Source: JANLSE01 sp038214135 (GTDB taxonomy: Bacteria > Chloroflexota > Chloroflexia > Chloroflexales > Roseiflexaceae). From it: 60,350 nucleotides of DNA. Both the position numbers and the translations under genes were made by a program. Shown here piece by piece: positions 1 to 8,536 of the stretch. Each line of letters opens with the position of its first letter. The first letter of the stretch is position 1. The stretch lies in the NCBI GenBank assembly GCA_038214135.1, contig JBBQSD010000021.1:1-60350 (forward strand). The letters run 5' to 3'. The notes under the pieces are model-generated. The model saw only the letters and a program-made list of their open reading frames with translations, was not told where the DNA came from and did no database searches.

Positions 1-48
1 GTGTGGCGTGATGTTGCGGAATCAGGTGTTGCATTGTTGGCAACGACC

Positions 49-156
49 GTAGGGGCGGTTCGCGAACCGCCTGCACGCCCAATGGTTCTGATGGGCCGTT
101 CGCGAACCGCCTGCACGCCCAATGGTTCTGATGGGCCGTTCGCGAACCGCCCCTAC
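49..156. repeat. 40-bp tandem array of GGTTCGCGAACC palindromes
   Basis: Three copies of a palindrome centred on TTCGCGAA (CGCG at 61-64, 101-104 and 141-144) are separated by two identical 22-nt spacers (TGCACGCCCAATGGTTCTGA plus TG), so the period is exactly 40 bp. The outer ends read GTAGGGGCGG and CCGCCCCTAC, so the whole array is also one large inverted repeat. A two-palindrome relative lies at 50945-51007. This is a dispersed REP-like element and not a CRISPR: the repeat is a perfect palindrome, the spacers are identical and there are no cas genes. Confidence 0.8.
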
Positions 157-247
157 CCATGATGATTCGTACGCCAACCCACGGCAAACCAATATGCTAC
201 ACCCAATAGGGGTAGCACAGGCACAAATATTATATACGAGGTGGCCC

Positions 248-1285
248 ATGATGACATCCTACGAGATAGATGCGGCGCGACCGCAATTGTTCTTTTTTAC
301 AGAACTTGCCCCAGGAGCAAGCCTGCTTGAAATCCTTCAATCGCCAGGGGCCTTGGAGGCGCTCAGCGCGTGTGGAGCAGGGGTTGCGTTAGCATTAACC
401 GATCTCGATGCAGAACGGGTTGCGGTTGCGCGCCTGTTAACAGATTGGGGCATTCCATTGGTGGCATGGCTGTGTTTGCCTGTTGAAGAGGGCTTTGCGC
501 TGAACCTGGCTAACTATCCGCATGCAGCTGCCCGCTACTATACAATGCGTGCCTGGATTCGTGAACATGATCTGCATTTTAATGCGATTGGCCTGGCGAT
601 TGAGCCGCCATCGGAAGAAGCCGATTGGAGTACATGGCGGGCGGTTCGGGATTTCGCCCGTGGCCTATGGCTAGCCCGTGATAATGCACTGTATCCGGCG
701 GCGCGGGCGGCCTACTACGACCTGATGACGACTATGCATCACGATGGCTATGAGGTGCATACCTACCAATTGCCATTTGTTGCCGATGATCGCCGCGCCG
801 GTGCGACACTGATGCAGCGAGCGCTCGATATCCTCGATCTGCCTGCCGATGTCGATGTGTTGTTGTGCAGTAGCGAGGTGCCGATCGATTGGCTGAATCA
901 CGATCTTGGCGGCGCACTGGTGGCAAGCTATGGGCCAGTTGCCGATGCGATTGGGATCGGGGCCGTTGATCTGAGTGAGCCAACAGAACAGGCATTGCCC
1001 TGGCCTGCATTGCGGCGCGATCTGCTGTTAGCGGCCCAGCATACCGATACGATCTATGTTGCATCGCTCGAATACTGTGTTCGCAATCGATTACTCGGCC
1101 AGATCGCCAGCCTGCATTGGGGCACACCAGCATCGGCACGCCCCGAACGGCGATTGATGGTTGGGCTGGCTCGCGGGCTGCTGCTGATACTATTGCTGGC
1201 CGGGCGCTATGGTCGCGGCATCATTGCCTGGATGGGGTGGGTGTTGGCGCTTGTGTTATGGGTGCGCGGCAGGCGGCGGCGCTAA
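248..1285 (+). CDS. Hypothetical protein with C-terminal membrane anchor
   Basis: About 345 residues. I chose the ATG at 248 (or the next codon, 251) because GAGG lies just upstream; the frame stays open further 5' but there runs into the palindrome array. The body is soluble, with alternating hydrophobic strands and helices (for example 'GIPLVAWLCLP', 'HFNAIGLAIEPP', 'DVDVLLCSSEVP') that suggest a TIM-barrel-like fold. This is an impression, not a family match. The last 45 residues hold a hydrophobic segment ('GLLLILLLAG'), a second one ('MGWVLALVLWV') and an Arg-rich end, which fits a tail anchor. It ends 2 nt before the convergent methyltransferase gene, leaving no room for a separate terminator. 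Function unknown. Confidence 0.7.
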   Translation: MMTSYEIDAARPQLFFFTELAPGASLLEILQSPGALEALSACGAGVALALTDLDAERVAVARLLTDWGIPLVAWLCLPVEEGFALNLANYPHAAARYYTMRAWIREHDLHFNAIGLAIEPPSEEADWSTWRAVRDFARGLWLARDNALYPAARAAYYDLMTTMHHDGYEVHTYQLPFVADDRRAGATLMQRALDILDLPADVDVLLCSSEVPIDWLNHDLGGALVASYGPVADAIGIGAVDLSEPTEQALPWPALRRDLLLAAQHTDTIYVASLEYCVRNRLLGQIASLHWGTPASARPERRLMVGLARGLLLILLLAGRYGRGIIAWMGWVLALVLWVRGRRRR

Positions 1286-1287
1286 AC

Positions 1288-1947
1288 TTATGCGACCCGC
1301 TCCAGCACATACACCCCATAATCGCAGATACCACTGCGCATGGTATATGAGCGCCGTATTTCAAAATAGGGATGAAACAGCGCCCGATAGTCGGAGTCGC
1401 TACGAATGAACTTGCCACGGTCGATCATATGCATCATATGGCCTGGCAGATTCCACCAGGCCGGATCGATATCTTCCATCACGAGTAGGGTTGCGCCGGG
1501 CTTGAGCACACGATGCAATTCCGCCGCCGCCGCCTGGCCCAGTTCGGTCGATAGATGATGAAAGACACCCAGAACCAGTGCGGCGTCGAACTGTTGCGGA
1601 ATAAACCCAAGCGATTGCCCAAGCATAATGGTATAGCGGCCACGGGTGTTGCGGCCAGCATAACGAATATAGTGACTGGCTGGATCGAACCCAGTATAGG
1701 AATTCTCGGGAAAGCAGTTGGCGAACCCACCCGTCCCACAGCCAAAATCGAGAAACTGGCGCTGGCCAACATCATCCCATGGGCGTAGCTCACGTTCAAT
1801 CGCTTCCTTCTCGCCACGGAACCCATCCTCAACTATGGCGCGCAATGCCATCCATAGGCGCGGCATCTCCGAAAGCCGATCAAGCAACGTAGTCAGATTC
1901 ATGGCCTGTTGGGCCTCGTGTGCTGTTTTTTCAATTGCTACAGGCAT
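1288..1947 (-). CDS. Class I SAM-dependent methyltransferase
   Basis: 219 residues from the chosen ATG (MPVAIEKTAHE); earlier in-frame starts would give an unlikely Cys- and Arg-rich extension that collides with the upstream gene. Motif I is 'FLDFGCGTGGF', an acidic residue follows at 'GFDPAS', and post-motif strands 'DAALVLGVFHHL' and 'LHRVLKPGATLLVMEDI' are typical of the Methyltransf_11/25 group. The substrate cannot be read from the sequence. It lies 67 nt downstream of a second methyltransferase on the same strand, so the two are probably co-transcribed and may act on related substrates. Confidence 0.85.
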   Translation of the reverse strand: MPVAIEKTAHEAQQAMNLTTLLDRLSEMPRLWMALRAIVEDGFRGEKEAIERELRPWDDVGQRQFLDFGCGTGGFANCFPENSYTGFDPASHYIRYAGRNTRGRYTIMLGQSLGFIPQQFDAALVLGVFHHLSTELGQAAAAELHRVLKPGATLLVMEDIDPAWWNLPGHMMHMIDRGKFIRSDSDYRALFHPYFEIRRSYTMRSGICDYGVYVLERVA

Positions 1948-2014
1948 TCGTGTATACTCCAAACGCAGCTGAATCATTGTTGACGCAGTGCATGTTCTGT
2001 TCAGAATGAAAACT

Positions 2015-2764
2015 TTACTTTTGTTTGCGGCGGGCGCGGCATAGCACCGACACGCCCGCCGGAAGATGGATACCATTGGCGATCAGTGCCACCTCAGCGG
2101 CTAACGGCCAGCGCAACAATTCGTTGATCAATGGGTGCGGTAGCGTCAGATCGGAGGCTTCGTTTGCCTCAACTGGGCGCACTCGTTCGGCCAGGCGCTG
2201 CGCTAGGGCCAATGGCATCAGCAGGCTATTCACATAGGTGGATCGTTCGACAACAAAACCGGCGGCTTCAAGCAACCCACAGACCTCTGGTTCGGTATAG
2301 CGTCGGCGTCCGTGAACGGCCTGGTCGTGATGGCCGCGCAGCAGTTCGAATGCGGGCAGGCGAATGAGTAAGCGTCCGCCAGGACGCAGCACCCGATAGG
2401 CATCCAGCAGGGCTGGCATTTCATCGGGGACGCCACGGTGGTAGAGTACTTCGAATGATGTCACAAGATCAAACGATTGATCGTTAAAGGGTAGGGCCAG
2501 TACTGAGCCACGCGCAACCCTGCCTGGTGTGCCATGTATGCTATAGTCAACCGCCTCGGGTGCAACATCAATCCCGATTGTGTCGCCATAGCGGCGCAGA
2601 AAGCGCAGATTCGCACCGGTTCCGCAACCAGCATCAAGCACAGCAAGATCATGCCGCTCCGCATAGACCTCGTCCAGAAGTGTGGCGGCAATGGCACGCA
2701 TGCCACCATACCACCAATGGCGATCTTCGACTGCCGCCATGACTGTGTATTCGGATGTTTCCAT
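2015..2764 (-). CDS. Class I SAM-dependent methyltransferase
   Basis: 249 residues. It begins 'METSEYTVMAAVEDRHWWYGGMR', a leader often seen in UbiE/COQ5-like methyltransferases of glycan and polyketide loci ('E..HWWY.GRR'). Motif I is 'VLDAGCGTGANL', with the acidic ribose-binding Asp in 'GIDVAPEA'. Later elements are 'SFDLVTSFEVLYHRG' and 'AYRVLRPGGRLLIRLPAF'. The C-terminal 60 residues are less conserved and contain a helix-rich region. Upstream gene of a two-gene unit with the methyltransferase at 1288-1947. Substrate unknown. Confidence 0.85.
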   Translation of the reverse strand: METSEYTVMAAVEDRHWWYGGMRAIAATLLDEVYAERHDLAVLDAGCGTGANLRFLRRYGDTIGIDVAPEAVDYSIHGTPGRVARGSVLALPFNDQSFDLVTSFEVLYHRGVPDEMPALLDAYRVLRPGGRLLIRLPAFELLRGHHDQAVHGRRRYTEPEVCGLLEAAGFVVERSTYVNSLLMPLALAQRLAERVRPVEANEASDLTLPHPLINELLRWPLAAEVALIANGIHLPAGVSVLCRARRKQK

Positions 2765-2893
2765 GAGCCCCCAGATCGGTGCACCACCAGGCGCATAACG
2801 GCGCGAAGTGTACCAGATGGGTGCAGGTGCTGCAAGTTGACGCGATCTGCTGGGGCGCGTACACTACATGGTATTGATGAAGGGAGGCTTGTG

Positions 2894-3175
2894 ATGAAGC
2901 TATCGAGCGCAAAAGTTGAACAATTGGTCGCTGATCTGGTCGATCATCTGGCAGAAGTCGATGGCGTGATGTTCCAGGCCGATGATGGCCGCCTACGCAT
3001 TGCGGCGCAACAGATCATGACCGACGAACTGATGGTTGAGGAGCTACTCGATGCCGAGATCCATAAGATGCTCCAGGCCTATAAATATGAAATCACGATG
3101 GGCCGCATGAACTACGATGATCTGTTCAAGAAGACCAAACAGAAACTCGTACGAGATCGGAAAATTATATTGTGA
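2894..3175 (+). CDS. DUF507 family protein
   Basis: 93 residues, starting at the ATG at 2894 six nt after AGGGAGG; a GTG one codon upstream is also possible. The sequence 'MKLSSAKVEQLVADLVDHL' followed by charged helices and 'DLFKKTKQKLVRDRKIIL' matches the short DUF507 family, found mainly in deep-branching and delta-proteobacterial groups. No function is established for the family. It is divergent from the methyltransferase pair and appears monocistronic. Longer upstream readings of the frame overlap the methyltransferase gene and are not credible. Confidence 0.8.
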   Translation: MKLSSAKVEQLVADLVDHLAEVDGVMFQADDGRLRIAAQQIMTDELMVEELLDAEIHKMLQAYKYEITMGRMNYDDLFKKTKQKLVRDRKIIL

Positions 3176-3623
3176 GGAGAGTATTCAGGCGTCAAGAGTC
3201 AGAATGTTTCCAAGCAACCATAGCGTCTATAGCATACACAACGATGTGGGATGAATCATTCTGCAATGGATAGCCGTGCGCATCCATAACATATCGCGTA
3301 GGGGCGAATCTTGTATTCGCCCACATTGGGTATCACGACGCGATCATTGTGGGCAGACACATTGATCTACCCTATACCATGGTTGGCCTGGATATTGGTG
3401 CAGCGACATATGCCTCATCTATAACGATCTCAGGATGCTAATAGTTTTTGACAACCAAAACCGTAACGTGCTTTTGCCGATGTGGAATGCGCAAGCCATG
3501 CTTGCGCGGCAGCAGCATGGCTGCCGCACTCCAAAAACCATTACCGATGTTGATTGTCAAATTTCATTAGATTGAGAAATTGGGTTATTCTGACTTCTGG
3601 CTTCTGACTCCTGGACACCCACA
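3176..3623. other. Intergenic block of three dispersed repeat types
   Basis: No gene is seen in these 448 nt. They hold a palindrome GTAGGGGCGAAT/ATTCGCCC at 3298-3322, a pair of nested inverted repeats (GCGCAAGCcatGCTTGCGC followed by GGCAGCagcatgGCTGCC) at 3489-3527 whose first half recurs at 13091-13174, and a heptamer tract TCTGACT/TCTGGCT/TCTGACT/CCTGGAC at 3588-3614 ending 10 nt before the next start codon. Confidence 0.7.
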
Positions 3624-4280
3624 ATGATTAAATCCATACTCACATGGCTCACCCCCAAACGCATGCTGATACTCGCAACCCTCATACTTGTTGTTGGCGG
3701 CGGGCTGCTGCTATTGCGTTCGGCGGGAGCTTCGCTCGATCCAGCCAGCGTGCGCCTATTTCTGAATAGCCTTGGGCCATGGGGACCAATTGTGCTCGTG
3801 CTGGCATTGGCAGCGGTTCTGGTGTTGCCAGCGATCCCGGCAACGGTGTTGCAGATCGGGGCTGGGCTTGCCTTCGGGCCACCACTCGGTCTCGTGTATG
3901 TCCTTGTGGCAGATGCCCTTGGTGCAAGTATTGGCTTCTGGTTGGCACGCCGTGGGCGCAGCCTGATTGAGCGCCGCCTATCGGAGGAGAACCGCGCAAC
4001 CCTGGCGCGGCTTTCGCAGCGGATCTCCTGGCGGAGTATGCTGCTGTTGCGCCTGTTGCCAGGGCCAGCCTACCCATTGGTCTCGTTTGCGGCGGGCTAT
4101 TCGCCAATTGGGTTTCTGCCATACACACTCTCATCGCTGTTGGGGGTACTGCCATCGCTGGCATTACTGGTGTTGGCAGGCGATCTCGTGACCAATTCGC
4201 CATTCTTGGCCTTTGGTCTGGTGGTGCTATTGGTTGGCGGGTTGGCATTTGCCGGGCGGCTCATCCAACAAGATCCGTAG
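3624..4280 (+). CDS. TVP38/TMEM64 (VTT/DedA-like) membrane protein
   Basis: 218 residues, integral membrane. Segments are visible at about residues 14-32, 52-75, 80-110 (with the glycine-rich 'GAGLAFGPPLGLVYVLVADALGASIGFWLAR'), 150-185 and 192-212. The motif 'LLLRLLPGPAYPLVSFAAGYSPIGFLPY' is the hallmark of the SNARE-associated/VTT domain. Bacterial relatives are linked to lipid scrambling or undecaprenyl-phosphate recycling, but for this subfamily the role is not settled. The gene is alone, preceded and followed by heptamer repeats. Confidence 0.85.
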   Translation: MIKSILTWLTPKRMLILATLILVVGGGLLLLRSAGASLDPASVRLFLNSLGPWGPIVLVLALAAVLVLPAIPATVLQIGAGLAFGPPLGLVYVLVADALGASIGFWLARRGRSLIERRLSEENRATLARLSQRISWRSMLLLRLLPGPAYPLVSFAAGYSPIGFLPYTLSSLLGVLPSLALLVLAGDLVTNSPFLAFGLVVLLVGGLAFAGRLIQQDP

Positions 4281-4283
4281 CCG

Positions 4284-4324
<41 letters not shown>

Positions 4325-4596
4325 AATTGCCCGTGGAAGGTTGTTCGTCGAGTTATTTTTATTATTGAAAGCAACTCGGTGGCTGATGCAGGCTCTATGC
4401 TGCTCTTATTGCCAGTGTGCCTATTGCGCGCCGCCGTCTGCTGCTAAACTAATCGTATGGTGAAACCCGCAGTATCTATGGCCGTCGTGCCCGACGGCCG
4501 AGCGATAGAACCCATGCCCATGCCGATCTCAGCTTGCCATCAGTTTAGGTTGGGGTGTCTGGTATACATTCAGGGTCAGGTGAGGGCTAAAAAGCA

Positions 4597-4678
4597 ATTC
4601 ATACTTCTTGGTTCTGAGTTGTTATTGGGCGGACACATAGATCCGCACCGTACATCGGTTCTTGGTTCTTAGTTCTTA
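4597..4678. repeat. GGTTCTT-type heptamer tracts
   Basis: Two short tracts of TTCTTGG/TTCTGAG and GGTTCTT/GGTTCTT/AGTTCTT (near 4606-4624 and 4658-4678) lie in the 395-nt gap downstream of ptsI. The second ends within the ptsI stop codon region. No supported gene lies in this gap. Confidence 0.6.
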
Positions 4679-6334
4679 TGAGTGGCTCTGAGGGTAGGCG
4701 AGCGCCTGTTCAGCCATGGCGTGCAGTTCGTCGGCGGTGTGGCGAGCCAGGTATGTGCTGACGCCAGGAATGCAACTTGGGGCCATACTGAGGGTAGCAA
4801 TCCCCAGGCCAACCAACACAGCTGCCGATTCAGGGATTCCGGCTAATTCCCCGCACACAGAAATCGGGCGATTGGCGCTTCTGGCCGCTTTCACTGCGAT
4901 ATCGACAAGGCGTAGAACCGATGGGGTGTGGGCGGGGTAGCGTTGCGATAGCTGGCCGACCGTCCGATCCGCAGCCAGCGCATATTGGCTCAGGTCATTG
5001 GTTCCGATACTAAAGAAATCGGCCAATGGCGCCAGCAGATCGATCGTCACTGCGGCAGCGGGTGTCTCGATCATTGCGCCAAACAGAATATTCGCACGAT
5101 GCGCGATTCCTTCTTGTTGTAGGGCTATAGCAACCTCGGCAATGTGTCTACGGCCCAGGGCCAAATCCTCTGGATTAGCAACCATCGGCAGCATAATTCG
5201 CAGATCGCCATGCACCGCTGCACGCAATAATGCCCGTAGTTGTGCGACAAGCAGCTGTGGGTGGTGCAGGAGGATGCGTATTCCCCGTAGTCCAAGCGCG
5301 GGATTGGCCTCGTGTGGCAACCCTAAGTATGGTAATGGTTTATCACCACCAATATCGAGCGTCCGCACCACCAGCGGTCGTCCGGCGAGCGCAGCAAGTG
5401 CCGCACGATAGACTATATACTGTTCTTCCTCACTCGGAAGCGTATGCCGCTCCAGAAAAAGAAATTCGGTGCGGAACAGGCCGATCCCATCGGCACCATG
5501 GCTGATTGCGCGGGCGATCTCATCTGGGCTACTACTATTTGCCCAGAGTGTGATTGGCGTGCCATTGGCAAGCTGTGTTGGCCCATTGATCGCCGAGACC
5601 TGTGGGCGAGCCATGCGCTGTGCCAGAAATGTTGCTCGTTCGTGTGGCTCTGGGTTCACCAGAAGCACCTGTTCATCACCATTAAGCGCCAGTTCCGCAT
5701 CAACCAGGATGTCAAGCGCTGCCCTCCCCACGCCAACAATTGTCGGGATACCACGGGCGCGGGCCAGGATTGTAGTGTGGCTGGTGGGGCTGCCATCTGC
5801 GGTGACAAGGCCAGCCAGATCGTCGGGTAATTCTGCCAGTTCGGATGGCGAAAGCTCTGCGACAACCAGAATGGAGCCGGCTGGCGGGGTAGGAAGTGCT
5901 AGCTTTCTGCCATGCAATGCAGCTCGGATCTCACGGCCAAGTGCAGCAATATCCGTCGCACGGTCGCGATGGTAACTACTATCGAGTGCTGCAATTTGGG
6001 CTGCAAAGGTTGCTGTAGCACTATCAATTGCGGATGATAGTGGCACACCGCTATGAAGATGGCGGGTGATTTCATCGGTTAAGGTCGTGTCTTCAGCCAG
6101 AAAAGAAAGGAAGTCAAACAGGAGAGCTGGGTCGTCGCGGCCAACGGCTCGTTCCCGTTCGGCCAGAACGCGCATGTTATTGGCTACCATTGCTTGGGCT
6201 TCGACCAAACGAACCAGTGCTGCTTCCTGTCCTTCGATGATCAGATCATCAACAGGCGCTTCGGCGGTTCGTAGAAACGCCGGACCAAGTGCGAGCCCGG
6301 ATGCGCCTCCAGCACCAATCAGACGGTAGGACAT
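4676..6334 (-). CDS. ptsI: Phosphoenolpyruvate-protein phosphotransferase (EI)
   Basis: 552 residues, slightly shorter than the usual 570-575. Enzyme I takes phosphate from PEP and passes it to HPr. The phospho-accepting His is residue 186 in 'GSPTSHTTILARARGIPTIVG'. The PEP-binding TIM barrel follows, with 'GIGLFRTEFLFLER', 'RTLDIGGDKPLPYLG', 'GIRILLHHPQ', 'FFSIGTNDLSQYALAADR' and the C-terminal catalytic Cys in 'ISVCGELAG'. It is the last gene of dhaK-dhaL-glpK-dhaM-ptsH-ptsI, 14 nt after ptsH. With no EIIBC permease nearby, its likely duty is to feed the dihydroxyacetone kinase. Confidence 0.95.
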   Translation of the reverse strand: MSYRLIGAGGASGLALGPAFLRTAEAPVDDLIIEGQEAALVRLVEAQAMVANNMRVLAERERAVGRDDPALLFDFLSFLAEDTTLTDEITRHLHSGVPLSSAIDSATATFAAQIAALDSSYHRDRATDIAALGREIRAALHGRKLALPTPPAGSILVVAELSPSELAELPDDLAGLVTADGSPTSHTTILARARGIPTIVGVGRAALDILVDAELALNGDEQVLLVNPEPHERATFLAQRMARPQVSAINGPTQLANGTPITLWANSSSPDEIARAISHGADGIGLFRTEFLFLERHTLPSEEEQYIVYRAALAALAGRPLVVRTLDIGGDKPLPYLGLPHEANPALGLRGIRILLHHPQLLVAQLRALLRAAVHGDLRIMLPMVANPEDLALGRRHIAEVAIALQQEGIAHRANILFGAMIETPAAAVTIDLLAPLADFFSIGTNDLSQYALAADRTVGQLSQRYPAHTPSVLRLVDIAVKAARSANRPISVCGELAGIPESAAVLVGLGIATLSMAPSCIPGVSTYLARHTADELHAMAEQALAYPQSHS

Positions 6335-6348
6335 AACAATACTCTCTA

Positions 6349-6621
6349 TTAGTCACCAAAATTCGTTTCAATCAGCGTCATCAGGTCTGCAATCACCATA
6401 TCAGCATCATCGCCTGTCGCCCGCAGCCGTACCGCATCGCCCTGGCGAACGCCAATTTGGAGCAAATGCAACGGGCTGACTGTCACCTCTGCACTATCGG
6501 GGCGGCTCAGGTTTTGGATGGTGACAGCACAACGATACTGGCGAATTTTGCGATAGAACAGCGCTGCTGGGCGGGCGTGTAGCCCATAATGATTACGAAT
6601 GGTGACCGTGGTTTCAATCAT
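6349..6621 (-). CDS. ptsH: Phosphocarrier protein HPr
   Basis: 90 residues, full length. The active-site His15 sits in 'HYGLHARPAA', the diagnostic HPr motif, and 'TVSPLHLLQIGVRQGDAVRLRATGDDA' aligns with the second conserved region. A Ser (residue 49) occupies the place of the regulatory Ser46 of Gram-positive HPr; no HPr kinase is visible in the window, so whether it is used is unknown. It relays phosphate from EI to the DhaM EIIA domain encoded 12 nt upstream. Confidence 0.93.
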   Translation of the reverse strand: MIETTVTIRNHYGLHARPAALFYRKIRQYRCAVTIQNLSRPDSAEVTVSPLHLLQIGVRQGDAVRLRATGDDADMVIADLMTLIETNFGD

Positions 6622-6632
6622 ACATGCTCCTC

Positions 6633-7019
6633 TTAGGGACGTTTATGCATATCTCGCGCTTGCAATGCCGCCGCCGCGACTTCCGCCAGCGTTCCACCAA
6701 CCGATGCCTCGATCACAGCCAGGTATGCCCCCTCAACTAGCGGCGCATCGCTGATCTCATAGCACAGGCTGCCAATGCGTTCCAGTGCCGCCTCAACACT
6801 CAGAACCGCCCCTTTGAGGTCTGTCAGTATCAGCACTCCATCCAATGTCGCAAGCCGTTGAAGCTCCTGAACGATTTGGTCGACACTTGTGCCGAGCCCG
6901 CCTCCGATAGTACCACCCGCAACACCAATCGGTACGCGACCATCGCTGACCTGAGCTGCAATTTCACGAACACCTTCTGCCAGGTTGGCGCTATGCGCGA
7001 CGATCAGCAGTCCAACCAT
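6633..7019 (-). CDS. dhaM: PTS-dependent dihydroxyacetone kinase phosphoryl donor DhaM
   Basis: 128 residues, a single EIIA(Man)-like domain, like Gram-positive DhaM and unlike the three-domain E. coli protein. I chose the ATG giving 'MVGLLIVAHSANLAEGV' because AGAGGGG lies 5 nt upstream; a longer start would overlap glpK. His9 in 'IVAHS' is the phosphorylated residue. 'GGTIGGGLGTSVDQIV' and 'GVLILTDLKGAVLSVEAAL' are typical of the family. It accepts phosphate from HPr and re-phosphorylates ADP bound to DhaL. Confidence 0.92.
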   Translation of the reverse strand: MVGLLIVAHSANLAEGVREIAAQVSDGRVPIGVAGGTIGGGLGTSVDQIVQELQRLATLDGVLILTDLKGAVLSVEAALERIGSLCYEISDAPLVEGAYLAVIEASVGGTLAEVAAAALQARDMHKRP

Positions 7020-7030
7020 GGGCACCCCTC

Positions 7031-8527
7031 TTATTCCACCCAATCAAATGTTCGAGTAACAGCTTTTTTCCATCCAAGAAACAAGCGCTGGCGCGTTTCG
7101 CCATCCATCTGCGGCGACCACGTCGCGCCAATGCCCCAATTTCGGCGTAATTCATCTAGGCCAGACCAGAACCCGGTTGCCAGACCAGCAGCATATGCCG
7201 CTCCGAGGGCGGTTGTTTCGGCAACCAATGGCCGAACGACTGGCACGCCCAGAATATCGGATTGGAATTGCATGAGGGTATTATTATGAACCATCCCGCC
7301 ATCAACCTTCAGGGCTGTCAGGCGCACACCCGAATCCTGCTCCATCGCATCAAGCACCTCACGAGTCTGGTATGCGGTCGCTTCCAGGGCCGCACGAGCA
7401 ATATGGCCCCGATTGACATAGCGGGTCATCCCGACAATCGCACCACGGGCGTCATTACGCCAGTATGGTGCATACAAGCCAGAGAATGCTGGCACGAAAT
7501 AGATGCCACCATTATCGACAACCGTCGCAGCCAGGGTTTCAACATCGGCGGATTGCTCAATCAGGCCCAGATTATCGCGCAGCCATTGGACGAGTGCCCC
7601 GGCAATTGCTATCGAACCCTCCAGCGCATAGGTAGCCGGTGCATCGCCAAACTTATAGCCAAGGGTTGTGAGTAACCCATGTTTGGAAACAATCAGCCGC
7701 TCGCCGGTATTCAGCAACATAAAGCAGCCGGTGCCATAGGTGTTTTTGGCCTCACCAGTGCTATAACACGTCTGGCCAACCAGCGCAGCCTGCTGATCGC
7801 CAAGAATGCCGGCAACGGGAATACCGCCCAATGCGCCAATCGCAGCCCCATAGATTTCGCTGCTCGAACGGATTGTTGGCAACATTGCCCGTGGTATTCC
7901 AAGCGTCGCCAAAATCCCAACATCCCAATCGAGTGTCACCAGGTTCATCAGCATCGTACGACTCGCGTTGGTCACATCAGTAATATGGGCACCACTATTC
8001 GGCCCGCCAGTCAACCACCAGGTCAGAAATGTGTCGATCGTGCCAAAAATAGCATCGCCCTGTTCGGCTGCTGCCTGCAAGCCATCCACATGATCGAGCA
8101 ACCAGCGGATCTTCGGCCCGCTAAAATAGGTCGCCAATGGCAGGCCCGTCTGGGCGCGAAAGCGATCCTGTCCGCCATCGGCAGCCAACTGGGCACAGAT
8201 CTGATCGGTGCGGGTATCCTGCCAGACGATGGCGTTATGGTATGGCCGCCCAGTATGGCGATCCCAGACGACGGCCGTCTCGCGCTGGTTGGTGATCCCA
8301 ACTGCTGCAATCTGCGATGTTGCGATACCACCCTTGCGCAGCGCCCCACCAACGACCTCCTGAGTACGTGCCCAGATCTCGTTTGGATCATGCTCAACCC
8401 ATCCAGGCTGCGGGTAGATCTGTTCGTGTTCCTTTTGATCGAAGCACACCACCCGACCTGCGCGATCAAAAATAATACAGCGACTGCTTGTCGTTCCCTG
8501 ATCAATAGCCGCTACATAGGTTGCCAT
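7031..8527 (-). CDS. glpK: Glycerol kinase
   Basis: 498 residues, FGGY kinase fold, ATP-dependent phosphorylation of glycerol. It begins 'MATYVAAIDQGTTSSRCIIFDRAG' and contains 'VGITNQRETAVVWDRHTGRP', 'ILGDQQAALVGQ', 'AKNTYGTGCFMLLNTGE' and 'ALEGSIAIAGALVQWLRD', all characteristic of GlpK rather than other FGGY kinases. In Firmicutes HPr phosphorylates a His in a loop before the 'GDQQ' motif; here that loop reads 'EIYGAAIGALGGIPVAG' and has no His, so this control is probably absent. It sits between dhaL (9 nt gap) and dhaM (11 nt gap), an uncommon insertion into a dha operon. Confidence 0.95.
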   Translation of the reverse strand: MATYVAAIDQGTTSSRCIIFDRAGRVVCFDQKEHEQIYPQPGWVEHDPNEIWARTQEVVGGALRKGGIATSQIAAVGITNQRETAVVWDRHTGRPYHNAIVWQDTRTDQICAQLAADGGQDRFRAQTGLPLATYFSGPKIRWLLDHVDGLQAAAEQGDAIFGTIDTFLTWWLTGGPNSGAHITDVTNASRTMLMNLVTLDWDVGILATLGIPRAMLPTIRSSSEIYGAAIGALGGIPVAGILGDQQAALVGQTCYSTGEAKNTYGTGCFMLLNTGERLIVSKHGLLTTLGYKFGDAPATYALEGSIAIAGALVQWLRDNLGLIEQSADVETLAATVVDNGGIYFVPAFSGLYAPYWRNDARGAIVGMTRYVNRGHIARAALEATAYQTREVLDAMEQDSGVRLTALKVDGGMVHNNTLMQFQSDILGVPVVRPLVAETTALGAAYAAGLATGFWSGLDELRRNWGIGATWSPQMDGETRQRLFLGWKKAVTRTFDWVE

Positions 8528-8536
8528 GCAGAACCT

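Noticed and set aside
49..156. Possible CRISPR array (regular 40-bp period at the left edge)
   Set aside because: Spacers are identical to each other, repeats are perfect palindromes, only three units exist and no cas gene is present.
4457..4672. 71-codon frame in the gap after the VTT gene
   Set aside because: No ribosome-binding site, unusual composition, and it runs through GGTTCTT repeat tracts.
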